Shown piece after piece: positions 17,055 through 26,047 of a stretch of 64,000 bases of DNA. The translations under genes were made by a program, and so were the position numbers. The notes under the pieces are model-generated. The model did no database searches, was not told the DNA's origin, and worked only from the letters and a program-made list of their open reading frames with translations. This stretch comes from Planctomycetota bacterium. Lineage in GTDB: Bacteria > Planctomycetota > Planctomycetia > Gemmatales > Gemmataceae. The stretch lies in the NCBI GenBank assembly GCA_016873225.1, contig VGXS01000013.1, forward strand, positions 30,153 through 94,152, in the 5' to 3' direction. Every line of letters begins with the position of its first letter. Position 1 is the first letter of the stretch.

Positions 17055-18825
17055 GTTGGATGCGTCCACGCTGGAAGCGGCCCTGGACAAGGCCATCGCC
17101 GACCTGATGGCCTGCAAAAGGTCCCAAGGGTATTGGGAGGGCGAGCTTTCGACATCGGCCCTATCCACCGCGGTGGCCTGTTCGGCCCTCTCGCTGTGCG
17201 GCAGGTTCGCCCTGGTTGACCGGGGAATCGACTGGCTCACGAAACACCAGAACCCCGACGGCGGTTGGGGCGACACGGTGGCCAGCAAAAGCAACCTCCC
17301 GACAACCCTGCTTTGCGTGTCGGCGTTCCATATCACCGGCAAGGCTCAGGTTTGGGCCGCGACCCTCCAAAAGGCCCGTGACTGGATCGAACAGCGCGCC
17401 GGAAAAACGCCCGCCGAATGGGCCGAGGCGGTTCGCGCTAGCTATGGAACCGATCGCACATTCTCCGTTCCCATCCTCACCACATGCGCGCTGGCGAGGC
17501 TCGTGCCCTGGCGCGAAGTCCCGCCATTGCCTTTCGAACTCTCCTGCCTCCCGCAATCGTGGTACAGGCTGGCCAGCCTGCCGGTGGTGAGCTATGCGCT
17601 TCCGGCGCTGATCGCCATCGGACAATGCGTTCATGCCCACCGGCCCACCTGGTTCCTGCCTTGGCGATGGCTCAGGAACGCTTGCCGCGGGACGAGCCTT
17701 CGCGTGCTGACATCCCTGCAGCCGTCGAACGGGGGGTTCCTGGAGGCCACGCCGCTGACCGCGTTCGTGGCCATGGCGCTGGCTTCGATCGGCAAGGCCG
17801 ACCATCCTGTGGCGCTCAAGGCATGCGACTTCCTGGAATCGTCCATCAGGCCAGATGGTTCATGGCCCATCGACACGAACCTGGCCACCTGGGTGACCAC
17901 GCTGGCCGTCAACGCGTTGGCCGCCGGTGGAAACCTGGGAGTCCTTGGAGACCCGGGCCCCGTGCGCGATTGGTTGCTGGGGCAGCAGCATCGTGTCCGG
18001 CATCCGTTCACAGGGGCGGATCCGGGGGGGTGGGCTTGGACACCTCTGCCCGGCGGGGTTCCGGATGCCGATGACACTCCCGGCGCGCTGATCGCCCTGA
18101 TGAACCTCCGTACTCCAAGGGGCGATTGGCTCAATGATGGAATCGGCTGGCTTGGCGGGTTGCAGAATCGTGATGGCGGAATGCCCACCTTTTGCCGTGG
18201 TTGGGGAAAGTTGCCGTTCGATCGCAGTGGAACCGACCTCACGGCCCACGCGTTGAGGGCGATCGCCCCTTTGAGGGAGCACGCGGAAACCGATCCTTTC
18301 CTCAAGCCGGTGGCCACCGAGGTGCGCGTGCTGTTTGAAGGCGGCCTCGAGTATCTCAGCAGGACCCAGAATCCGGATGGATCGTGGAATCCCCTTTGGT
18401 TTGGTCATGAGGATGCTCCCGGGATGGGCAACCCCGTGTTCGGCACGGCGCGGGTTTTGATGGCATATCGTGAGCTGGAACTTGGAGATGTGGCTGAGGC
18501 GAGGCGGGGAGTGGCCTACCTGGCCGGGGCTCAAAACGCCGATGGCAGCTGGAGCGGTGCCGCGGGCCTTCCCGGTCAGGTGGAGGAAACGGCCCTGGCG
18601 CTTGACGCGCTCATCGGCCTGGGTGTGCAAACGGCGCGAACCCGGGCGGGTATCCGCTGGTTGGCCGGCGCTGTTCTTGAAGGAAGGCACCTGGAACCCT
18701 CGCCCATCGGTTTTTATTTCGCGCGTCTCTGGTATTCCGAGCGCCTCTACCCCATAATCTTCAGCGTCGCGGCGCTTGGAAGGGCCAGGTTTCAAGGCGG
18801 GCTGCAATGCCTGTCGGCAACCTGA
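16993..18825 (+). CDS. Squalene-hopene cyclase-like terpene cyclase
   Basis: Class II terpene cyclase fold, 610 residues from the ATG at 16993. The acid motif DxDD is intact as D358-A-D-D361 (GVPDADDTPG), and several QW repeats are visible (QNPDGGWG, QNRDGGMPTF, QNPDGSWNPLW, QNADGSWSG), so it should protonate and cyclise a linear isoprenoid. It is a little shorter than bacterial squalene-hopene cyclases. No squalene synthase genes are nearby; instead a polyprenyl synthase fusion follows, so the substrate may be another polyprene. The start overlaps FHA by 62 nt; a GTG at 17044, overlapping by 11 nt, is an alternative. Confidence 0.88.
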   Translation: MAVWKIRRGIPTKHSDRVAAELDASTLEAALDKAIADLMACKRSQGYWEGELSTSALSTAVACSALSLCGRFALVDRGIDWLTKHQNPDGGWGDTVASKSNLPTTLLCVSAFHITGKAQVWAATLQKARDWIEQRAGKTPAEWAEAVRASYGTDRTFSVPILTTCALARLVPWREVPPLPFELSCLPQSWYRLASLPVVSYALPALIAIGQCVHAHRPTWFLPWRWLRNACRGTSLRVLTSLQPSNGGFLEATPLTAFVAMALASIGKADHPVALKACDFLESSIRPDGSWPIDTNLATWVTTLAVNALAAGGNLGVLGDPGPVRDWLLGQQHRVRHPFTGADPGGWAWTPLPGGVPDADDTPGALIALMNLRTPRGDWLNDGIGWLGGLQNRDGGMPTFCRGWGKLPFDRSGTDLTAHALRAIAPLREHAETDPFLKPVATEVRVLFEGGLEYLSRTQNPDGSWNPLWFGHEDAPGMGNPVFGTARVLMAYRELELGDVAEARRGVAYLAGAQNADGSWSGAAGLPGQVEETALALDALIGLGVQTARTRAGIRWLAGAVLEGRHLEPSPIGFYFARLWYSERLYPIIFSVAALGRARFQGGLQCLSAT

Positions 18826-18879
18826 CTTCGGCCCCCCTGCCGGGGGTGCCGGCGCGCGATCCCGCCCGAGGAAACAGCC

Positions 18880-20673
18880 GTGTCCACGATGATCGGAGAA
18901 CAACCGACGACAACCGTAGCCGAACGCAGGAAGCCGAGCACGGCGCAAATCAAGGTTGTTCCAGAAACCCGGGAAATGCGCGACAGGGTTCGCGATGCCG
19001 CGAAGGTGCTGGCCGCCAAGCTCGACCGTTCCCGCGGATTCAACCGGGACGAGTTGCGGACGCTTGCCGAGGCCCTGCTCGCCGACATGGGCTTGGGCAG
19101 CCAGTATTCCGGATTTGCCGCCGTTTGCATCGCCAACGAATTCTGGCGCGAGCAGGTTCAAGCGATTCCGTTCAACCGCCGCCTGCTGCTGTTGCCCCAC
19201 TGCCTGAAGCATGCCGAGGGGTGCCCTGCCGATTATGACGAATTCGGCCTCGATTGCCGCAAGTGCGGCGCCTGCTCGGTGGCCGACTTCAAGACCAAGG
19301 CCGAGGACCTGGGCTACAAGGTTTTGGTTTCGGAAGGAACGCCGATTGTTCTCAAGATCATCGTTTCGGGGCATGTGGACGCCATCGTTGGCGTGGCCTG
19401 CCTCAATGTGCTTGAACGGGCCTTCGACAAGATCCTGCTCGCCGGCGTCCCCTGCGTGGCCACGCCGCTGTTGTCGAGCAACTGCAAGAGCACCTCGGTG
19501 GACGAGGACTGGGTCATGGACATGATCCAGCTTGAGACGCCTCCCGCCCCCGTGAAGACCCGCAGTTTCATGCCGCTGTTGCGCGCCGCCCATGCCTTGT
19601 GCGAACAGCCCGAGCTTTCGAGGCTGGCTCCCGGTCCCCGCGCCGACCTGCCAGGCACCGATCCCCTGAGGGCGCATGAGGACATTGCCTATTCCTGGAT
19701 GGCCACGGGCGGCAAAAGGTCGAGGCCGTTCATTACTTTGGCGGCCTACGACGCGATGCTCGGGGGCGCCGGCACGCGCGGTGGTGAACTGGCGATTCCC
19801 GATTCGGTGAAGCGCGCCGCCCTGGCGATCGAGGCGTTCCACAAGGCTTCGCTCATCCATGATGACATCGAGGATGGAGACGCCTACCGCTATGGGCAGG
19901 AAACGCTGCATCGCCGACATGGCGTGGGTCCCGCGATCAACATTGGCGATTATCTTGTCGGTTGGGGCTACCGGTTGCTGGCCCGTGACAGGCAGGCCGT
20001 TGGTGCCGTCGCCTCCGCAGACCTTCTAGCCCGGTTCTCCGATGCCCATGTCAAGCTTGCCGAGGGGCAAGGTGCCGAGTTGTTGTGGCGCCAAAGCGCC
20101 GACAAGGCCCTCAAGCCGATCGACGCCCTGAGGATTTACGCCCTCAAGACGGCGCCCGCCTTTGAAGCGGCCTTGGGCGCCGGCATCCGGCTGGCGGGGG
20201 ATCATCCCGAACTCGACAAGACGGTGACGGAGTTCGGCAAGAACCTCGGCATCGCGTTCCAGATTCTCAACGACCTCAAGGATTTCGAGGCGGACTCCGA
20301 CAACAAGATCATTGCCGGGCAGGATGTTCTGGCATCGAGGCCGACCGTGCTGCTGGCCTTGGCCTTGGAGGCCCTGCCGCCGGCCCGGCGGGAGGAATTG
20401 CTGTCCTTGGTCTCGGGCACTGACGCGGTCGATTCCGAGCGTGTTTCCCGGGTCAGGTACCTCTACGAGCTTGCCGGGGTCTTTGAAAAAGCCGAGCGCT
20501 TGGTCGACAAGTTCCGCGCCAAGGCGGAAGACCTGGCCGATGCCGCGGCGCCCCCCGATCTCCGCGACCTGCTTCTTTATCTGGTCGATTCCGTCCTCGA
20601 TGGTTCCAGCCATGTGGTGCCCGAGGCGCCGGCCGAATCGTCCGGCGGACTTGTGAGCCTTCCCGTGGCGTGA
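18880..20673 (+). CDS. Fusion of a DUF116 domain with a polyprenyl diphosphate synthase
   Basis: A 597-residue protein with a GTG start at 18880, preceded by GAGGAAA at 18868-18874. Residues about 60-220 match DUF116: LLLPHCLKHAEGC, then a cysteine cluster (C108, C115, C126, C129, C132) that could hold zinc or iron-sulfur, and GVACLNVLERAF. Residues about 260-580 are a trans-prenyl synthase with the first aspartate-rich motif D328-D-I-E-D332, GGKRSRPF for diphosphate binding, and a second motif that reads N464-D-L-K-D468, with Asn where Asp is usual. The reaction would extend allylic diphosphates with IPP. It sits 54 nt after the cyclase, implying a shared pathway. The fusion junction (about 225-260) is continuous and shows no frameshift. 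Confidence 0.85.
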   Translation: MSTMIGEQPTTTVAERRKPSTAQIKVVPETREMRDRVRDAAKVLAAKLDRSRGFNRDELRTLAEALLADMGLGSQYSGFAAVCIANEFWREQVQAIPFNRRLLLLPHCLKHAEGCPADYDEFGLDCRKCGACSVADFKTKAEDLGYKVLVSEGTPIVLKIIVSGHVDAIVGVACLNVLERAFDKILLAGVPCVATPLLSSNCKSTSVDEDWVMDMIQLETPPAPVKTRSFMPLLRAAHALCEQPELSRLAPGPRADLPGTDPLRAHEDIAYSWMATGGKRSRPFITLAAYDAMLGGAGTRGGELAIPDSVKRAALAIEAFHKASLIHDDIEDGDAYRYGQETLHRRHGVGPAINIGDYLVGWGYRLLARDRQAVGAVASADLLARFSDAHVKLAEGQGAELLWRQSADKALKPIDALRIYALKTAPAFEAALGAGIRLAGDHPELDKTVTEFGKNLGIAFQILNDLKDFEADSDNKIIAGQDVLASRPTVLLALALEALPPARREELLSLVSGTDAVDSERVSRVRYLYELAGVFEKAERLVDKFRAKAEDLADAAAPPDLRDLLLYLVDSVLDGSSHVVPEAPAESSGGLVSLPVA

Positions 20674-20691
20674 GCGCGGAGTCCTGGTGCC

Positions 20692-21204
20692 ATGGGCCCG
20701 TTCCTCGAGCGGCTCCTGCGCTGTTTCCCCGATGAACCTGCCATCGAGCCCGATTACCCCAAAATCATTCCCGAGCCTTACTCAGGCTTGCTGGCCCACG
20801 ACCACCACATGACCGTGGCCTTGGAAAGGCACCATGGATATCCGGTGGAGGTGACCATTCTCCAGAGTCGTATCTCGGGCGAGGAATATCATCGGCGCAT
20901 CGTGTTGACCACCCGCGGTTCGAGCAAGGTGGTGCTTTACGGCCTGGTTCGCCTTCAACTTTCGCTCGTGCCGCGGGAAGCGCGGGAGGAGATTCTTGAG
21001 GAGAAAAAACCGCTCGGGCGAGTCTTGATCGAACGGAGCGTGCTGAGGCGCGTCGAGCACATGGCCCTCTTGCGCTTTTCCTCCCGTCCGGTTGACATGG
21101 CTAGGTTCGAACTTTCCGGGCCTTGCCAGCTTTACGGGAGGCTGGCCTACCTGCACTGCGATGACAAACCCGCGATCGAACTGCTTGAGGTGGTTCGGCC
21201 GTAA
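20692..21204 (+). CDS. Chorismate-lyase-like (DUF98-type) protein
   Basis: A 170-residue protein 18 nt after the prenyl synthase. Its layout resembles the DUF98/UbiC-like chorismate lyase family: an Arg-containing strand (YHRRIVLTTRG), REAREEILEEKKPLGRVLIE with the PLGR block, and a C-terminal strand LYGRLAYLHCDDKPAIELLEVV. Chorismate lyase makes 4-hydroxybenzoate, a quinone head group, and a polyprenyl synthase sits next door, so an aromatic-isoprenoid product is conceivable. The match is by eye and moderate; it could instead be a flavin- or lipid-binding relative without lyase activity. Confidence 0.5.
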   Translation: MGPFLERLLRCFPDEPAIEPDYPKIIPEPYSGLLAHDHHMTVALERHHGYPVEVTILQSRISGEEYHRRIVLTTRGSSKVVLYGLVRLQLSLVPREAREEILEEKKPLGRVLIERSVLRRVEHMALLRFSSRPVDMARFELSGPCQLYGRLAYLHCDDKPAIELLEVVRP

Positions 21205-21231
21205 CAACAACATCATCATCAGGGTCTGATC

Positions 21232-24200
21232 ATGCTTTCCTTCCTGCTGGCCTTGGCGCCCGCCGTCGCACCCAATCCAGCCGAAGCCGGCCGGATCCAG
21301 TTCAACCGCGACATCCGCCCGATCCTGTCCGACAAGTGTTTCTTTTGCCACGGTCCCGACAAGGCGCAGCGCAAGGCCGACCTTCGGCTTGATACCCGGG
21401 AGGGATTGCTCGGCCGTTCCGGGGAGCCCGGAACCGTTGTTTCGGAAAAGCCCGCGGAAAGCGAGCTGTTCCAACGGATCATCAGCACCGACGCCTCCAA
21501 GCGCATGCCCCCTCCCAAGGCTGGAAAGGATTTGACGGAGTCGGAAAAAGCGACCATCCGGAAATGGATCGAGCAGGGCGCCCACTATGAGGGCCATTGG
21601 TCGTTCCAGCCGGTCGCCAAGTCAGGTTCAAACGATGCCGGCGCGATTGACACCCTGATAGGGGCCGAACTGGTCCGTCGCGGCCTGGCTCCGGTGTCCG
21701 AGGCCGACCGCCGCACCCTGCTGCGCCGTCTTTCGTTCGACCTCACCGGCTTGCCTCCCACCCCTCAGGAGGTGGACGCCTTCATCAATGACAAGGACCC
21801 CGGCGCCTATGCCCGGCAGGTTGAACGCCTGCTGGCTTCCCCCCGCCACGGCGAAAGGCTGGCGATGTGGTGGCTCGATCTGGTCCGTTACGCCGACAGC
21901 GTCGGTTACCATGGCGACCAACCCGTGAGCGTTCATCCGTTCCGCCAGTATGTGGTGGAAAGTTTCAACGCCAATGTCCCGTTCGACCGATTCACCCGCG
22001 AGCAATTGGCGGGTGATCTGATTGCTGATGGCGGCGACCGTGGAAAAATCGCCTCCGGTTACAACAGGCTGGGGATGATGAGCGCCGAGGGCGGCGTGCA
22101 GCCCAAGGAATACCTGGCGAAGTACATCGCCGAGCGGGTTCGGAATGTCTCGGGCGTCTGGATGGGCGTCACCCTTGGGTGCGCCGAATGCCACGACCAC
22201 AAGTACGATCCGTTCACGGCGAAGGACTTCTACCGCATGCAGGCGTTTTTCGCCGACATCAACGAGAAAGGCCTTTACGGAGGCGGCAAGGATTGGGGCC
22301 CGAGCATCGCCGTGCCGATGGCCTCGCAGCGCGAGGAACTGGCGAAGGTTGACGCCGAAATCGCCAAGCTGCGCGCGGTCTCGACCAAGGCCGACCCCAT
22401 GATGGAATCAGCCCAGTTGGCGGCCCGTGAGGCATGGCGGATCCTTGAGCCAAGGAAGGTCGCAAGCACAGGCGGCGCCAAGCTGGTGGTCAGGGGCAAC
22501 GGCCAGGTGGTGGCCTCGGGCAAAAATCCCGCGACAGACACCCATGAGATCGAGATTGTGGCGCCACCGGGCGGTCTGGCCGCGATTCGCCTTGAAGTGA
22601 TTCCCGCCGATGGGCTTCCCGCGCGCGGGCCCGGGCGTGCGGCCAATGGCAATTTCGTGCTGACGGAAATCGTGGCCCGCAAGGCCGGTGACCCGAAGGC
22701 AGAACCCTTGTCATTCTCCTCCGCCCGGGCCACTTTCGAGCAGAAGGGCGCGCTGGTGGGCAACCCGTGGGGCCTTTGGACGGCTCGCGCGGCGATCGAC
22801 AAGGATGCCAAGGGCCGCAACTGGGGCTGGGCCGTCATGGAGGAAGCTGGGCAAGCCAATGCCGCCGAGTTCACGCTGGCCTCAAGCGTTCCCGAGGGAA
22901 CGGCGCTCCGGATCAGCCTCGAGCAAAACCACCCCAACGCCGGACACACTCTGGGCTCCTACCGGTTGATGGGCTCCTCCAAGCCTGCCGACCCGCTGCT
23001 GCGGCCGCTTGCGGATGATGCCACCGCCATCCTGGCCAAGGTGCCGGCCTCCCGCACCGCCGAGGAAAAGGCCAAGCTGCTGGCCGCCATCCGCCGTGAC
23101 ATCAACGAGGGGGCCGGCACCGGGGCCGAGCTGAAAAAACTGGAAAAGCGCGGGGCCGAAATCCTGGCCGGTGCTCCCACCACGCTCGTCACGGAGCGGG
23201 TGATGCCGCGCACCGTCCGAATCCTGCACCGAGGCAACTGGATGGATGACAAGGGTGAAATCGTCACTCCCGGGATTCCAGAAGTCCTGGGTGGTTTCAA
23301 GGCCCGCGGCGCGACTCCCGACCGCCTCGACCTGGCCAACTGGCTTGTGTCGTCCGAGAATCCGCTCACCGCCCGGGTCACCGCCAACCGCATCTGGAAG
23401 ATGTTCTTCGGGGCCGGACTTTCCCGTTCACTGGACGACCTCGGTTCCCAAGGTGATTGGCCAAGCCATCCGGCGCTTCTTGATCACCTGGCCTCGCGCC
23501 TCGTCGAATCCGGCTGGGACCTGCGGGCCCTGATCCGGGGCATCGTGATGTCGGATGCCTACCGGAGGTCATCGGTGGCGCCCCGGCCGGTCCGTGAATC
23601 CGACCCTTACAACCGGTATCTCGCCCGGCAGTCCCGTTACCGTGTCGATGCCGAGATGGTGCGTGACAACGCGCTGGCCGTCTCCGGTTTGCTGGTGGAG
23701 CAGATGGGCGGTCCCAGCGTGTTCCCGTTCCAGCCGCCGGGCTATTGGGCCTACCTCAATTTCCCCACCCGGGAGTGGCGCAACGACGACGGATCCTCGA
23801 GATACCGCCGCGGCCTGTATGTGCATTGGCAACGGCAATACCTGCATCCCTCGCTTGCCGCATTCGACGCCCCGTCGCGCGAGGAATGCACGGCCGAGCG
23901 TTCACGCAGCAACACGCCTCTACAGTCGCTTGTCCTGCTCAATGATCCGATCCATGTGGAGGCCGCGCGCGAACTGGCCCGCCACGCGCTTGAGGCCAAG
24001 CCGAATGATGCCGCAAGGCTTGCGTGGATTTTCAGGCAAGCCCTGCAGAGGGTGCCTTCCCCCGACGAGGCCAAGGTGCTGGCTGCGCTGATCGACAACC
24101 AGAGGAAACATTTCAAGGGACTGCCCGCTGACGCCGCTGCCCTGGTTTCAGTCGGCGGATTCAAGCCCGTTCCCGGAGCCGAAACCATCGAACTGGCCGC

Positions 24201-24258
24201 GTGGACCGGAGTGGCGCGCGCCATGCTCAACCTCCATGAAACAATCACGCGAGACTGA
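21232..24258 (+). CDS. Planctomycete cytochrome C / DUF1549 / DUF1553 protein, copy 1
   Basis: A 1008-residue exported protein with an N-terminal signal (MLSFLLALAPAVAPN). Domains in order: PSCyt1 with heme motif C36-F-F-C39-H40 (SDKCFFCHGPDKAQRKADLR); DUF1549/PSCyt2 (about 135-345) with LLRRLSFDLTGLPPTPQEVD and a second CxxCH (GCAECHDHKYDPF); a carbohydrate-binding-like beta region (about 400-560); and DUF1553/PSD1 (about 690-990) with NPLTARVTANRIWKMFFG. The family is a Planctomycete hallmark, located outside the cytoplasm; its biochemical role is not established, though links to polysaccharide breakdown have been suggested. Paired with the DUF1501 gene 11 nt downstream. Confidence 0.93.
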   Translation: MLSFLLALAPAVAPNPAEAGRIQFNRDIRPILSDKCFFCHGPDKAQRKADLRLDTREGLLGRSGEPGTVVSEKPAESELFQRIISTDASKRMPPPKAGKDLTESEKATIRKWIEQGAHYEGHWSFQPVAKSGSNDAGAIDTLIGAELVRRGLAPVSEADRRTLLRRLSFDLTGLPPTPQEVDAFINDKDPGAYARQVERLLASPRHGERLAMWWLDLVRYADSVGYHGDQPVSVHPFRQYVVESFNANVPFDRFTREQLAGDLIADGGDRGKIASGYNRLGMMSAEGGVQPKEYLAKYIAERVRNVSGVWMGVTLGCAECHDHKYDPFTAKDFYRMQAFFADINEKGLYGGGKDWGPSIAVPMASQREELAKVDAEIAKLRAVSTKADPMMESAQLAAREAWRILEPRKVASTGGAKLVVRGNGQVVASGKNPATDTHEIEIVAPPGGLAAIRLEVIPADGLPARGPGRAANGNFVLTEIVARKAGDPKAEPLSFSSARATFEQKGALVGNPWGLWTARAAIDKDAKGRNWGWAVMEEAGQANAAEFTLASSVPEGTALRISLEQNHPNAGHTLGSYRLMGSSKPADPLLRPLADDATAILAKVPASRTAEEKAKLLAAIRRDINEGAGTGAELKKLEKRGAEILAGAPTTLVTERVMPRTVRILHRGNWMDDKGEIVTPGIPEVLGGFKARGATPDRLDLANWLVSSENPLTARVTANRIWKMFFGAGLSRSLDDLGSQGDWPSHPALLDHLASRLVESGWDLRALIRGIVMSDAYRRSSVAPRPVRESDPYNRYLARQSRYRVDAEMVRDNALAVSGLLVEQMGGPSVFPFQPPGYWAYLNFPTREWRNDDGSSRYRRGLYVHWQRQYLHPSLAAFDAPSREECTAERSRSNTPLQSLVLLNDPIHVEAARELARHALEAKPNDAARLAWIFRQALQRVPSPDEAKVLAALIDNQRKHFKGLPADAAALVSVGGFKPVPGAETIELAAWTGVARAMLNLHETITRD

Positions 24259-24269
24259 GGAGACACGAC

Positions 24270-25667
24270 ATGCTTCCTGAAACCATCGCCCGCCGCAGCT
24301 TCCTTCGCGCGGGCGGACTCAGCCTTGGATCGATGGCCTTTTCCCAGTTGCTGGCCCGCGATGGCCGGGCCGCGGCCGCCGTGCCAAGGCTGCCGTTCGC
24401 CCCCAAGGCCAAGCGCGTGATCTGGCTCTACATGGCCGGCGGCATGAGCCATATCGACACCTTCGACAACAAGCCCAAGTTGGCGCAGATGAGCGGCCAG
24501 CCGATGCCCGAGTCGGTGACGAAGGGCAAGCAGATCGCCCAGCTTCAAGGTGCCAAGCTCAACTGCCTGGGGCCGCAGCATCCCTTCAAGAAATGGGGGC
24601 AATCCGGGCAGGAGATATCAGTGATTTGGCCCAAGCTTGCCGAGGCCTGCGCCGACAGGATGTGCATCGTCAGGTCGCTTTCCACCGAGGCGATCAACCA
24701 TGACCCGGCCCACACCTTCATGAACACCGGGTCGATGATTCCCGGCCGGCCGGCCATGGGTTCGTGGCTGCTTTACGGCCTTGGAAGCGAATCGGACAAC
24801 CTGCCTGGATTCATCGTCCTGGTGTCGACGGGCAAGTTCGGCCAAAGGCAGCCGATCGCGGCGCGCCAATGGCACTCGGGCTTCCTTCCCGGACAGCATC
24901 AGGGTGTGGAACTGCGCGGCACCGGCGACCCCGTGCTTTATGTTCGCAATCCCGCGGGCGTGGACATGTCGGCCCAGCGGCAGGTGGTCGACGCGGTGGG
25001 CGACCTCAACCGGTTGCGCGACCGCGCCGTGGACGACCCGGAAATCTCGACGCGGCTGAGCCAGTACGAACTGGCGTTCCGCATGCAGACGAGCGTTCCC
25101 GGCCTCATGGATCTTTCGGATGAACCCAAGAGCATGCTCGATCTGTACGGCACGCGCGGTGGCGACGGCAGCTTCGGCTCCAACTGCCTGCTGGCCCGCC
25201 GCCTGGCCGAACGCGGCGTGCGCTTCATCCAGCTTTACCACCGCGATTGGGATCACCACGGTGCCGTGAAGGATCATGTGGCCGGCACGGCGGGCGAGGT
25301 GGACCAGGGCGCTGCCGCGCTGGTCACCGACTTGGCGCGCCGGGGAATGCTCGACGACACCCTCGTGGTGTTCGGCTCGGAGTTCGGCCGAACGCCGATG
25401 GCGCAGGGCAGCGGCCGCGACCATCACCTGGCCGGCTTCACGATGTGGTTCGCCGGCGGCGGCATGCGCCCGGGCTTCAGCTTCGGCGCCACCGATGAAT
25501 TCGGGTACAACGCCGTGGAGAACAAGGTGTCGGTTCACGATGTGCACGCGACGATGCTGCACCAGTTGGGCATCGACCACGAGCGGTTCACCTACCGCTT
25601 CCAGGGACTCGACATGCGCCTAACGGGCGTGGAGCCAAGCCGCGTGGTGAAGGAGATTCTGGCCTAG
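24270..25667 (+). CDS. DUF1501 protein with Tat signal, partner of copy 1
   Basis: A 465-residue protein with a twin-arginine signal (ARRSFLRAGGLSLGSMAFS) and a GAGGAG ribosome-binding site. The body is the DUF1501 domain, related to the alkaline phosphatase/sulfatase fold: VIWLYMAGGMSHIDTFDNKP holds the metal-binding His and Asp, VFGSEFGRTPM and the GRDHHLAGFTMW block hold the second half of the site. Export through Tat suggests folding with metal in the cytoplasm. Substrate unknown. Cotranscribed with the cytochrome-like gene before it. Confidence 0.93.
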   Translation: MLPETIARRSFLRAGGLSLGSMAFSQLLARDGRAAAAVPRLPFAPKAKRVIWLYMAGGMSHIDTFDNKPKLAQMSGQPMPESVTKGKQIAQLQGAKLNCLGPQHPFKKWGQSGQEISVIWPKLAEACADRMCIVRSLSTEAINHDPAHTFMNTGSMIPGRPAMGSWLLYGLGSESDNLPGFIVLVSTGKFGQRQPIAARQWHSGFLPGQHQGVELRGTGDPVLYVRNPAGVDMSAQRQVVDAVGDLNRLRDRAVDDPEISTRLSQYELAFRMQTSVPGLMDLSDEPKSMLDLYGTRGGDGSFGSNCLLARRLAERGVRFIQLYHRDWDHHGAVKDHVAGTAGEVDQGAAALVTDLARRGMLDDTLVVFGSEFGRTPMAQGSGRDHHLAGFTMWFAGGGMRPGFSFGATDEFGYNAVENKVSVHDVHATMLHQLGIDHERFTYRFQGLDMRLTGVEPSRVVKEILA

Positions 25668-26047
25668 CGTTTCGCCGGATTTTAAGCCGGATCAAGGCCA
25701 TTGATTTCATGGTCCGGGTGGCATGCCGTCTTTTCTCGGTATGAACCCGGAACATTCCAAGTCGTACGATCCGCAAAATATCAATTGCCTGTCGCCGCCA
25801 TGGTGAAGCCGATGGCATGCCACGAGGATGGCGATGTCGGAAGAGGGCGTGGCTGTTTCGCGCGCGGTTGAGCCATGAAGATTGATGCCAATGAAAGCGG
25901 AAGACGGAGCGCGGGACGATTCTATTCATTGGCCGCGGCCATGTTGAAGGGGATGAATCATATCACAGTTCTACCATGCGAGAGGGGGCTTTATTGGGCG
26001 CCAAAACCGGGTTAACCTGATGAGTCCCTCCCGCAGGTACCCTCCCG
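25668..26047. other. Intergenic region, 380 nt, between two DUF1501/DUF1549 operons
   Basis: I see no gene here. It is less GC-rich than the flanks and must hold the leader of the four-gene operon starting at 26048. A short GCCGG/CCGGC inverted repeat lies just after the DUF1501 stop (about 25676-25692) and could end the upstream transcript. No clear -35/-10 pair was found. Reading frames crossing the region have no family similarity. Confidence 0.5.

Noticed and set aside
17860..19920. Minus-strand open frame of 686 residues opposite the cyclase and prenyl synthase
   Set aside because: It is antisense to two motif-complete genes, Arg/Gly/Gln-rich and has no family similarity; a typical GC-rich shadow.
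25588..25929. Minus-strand 113-residue frame in the 380-nt gap
   Set aside because: Overlaps the end of a DUF1501 gene and shows no family match or ribosome-binding site.
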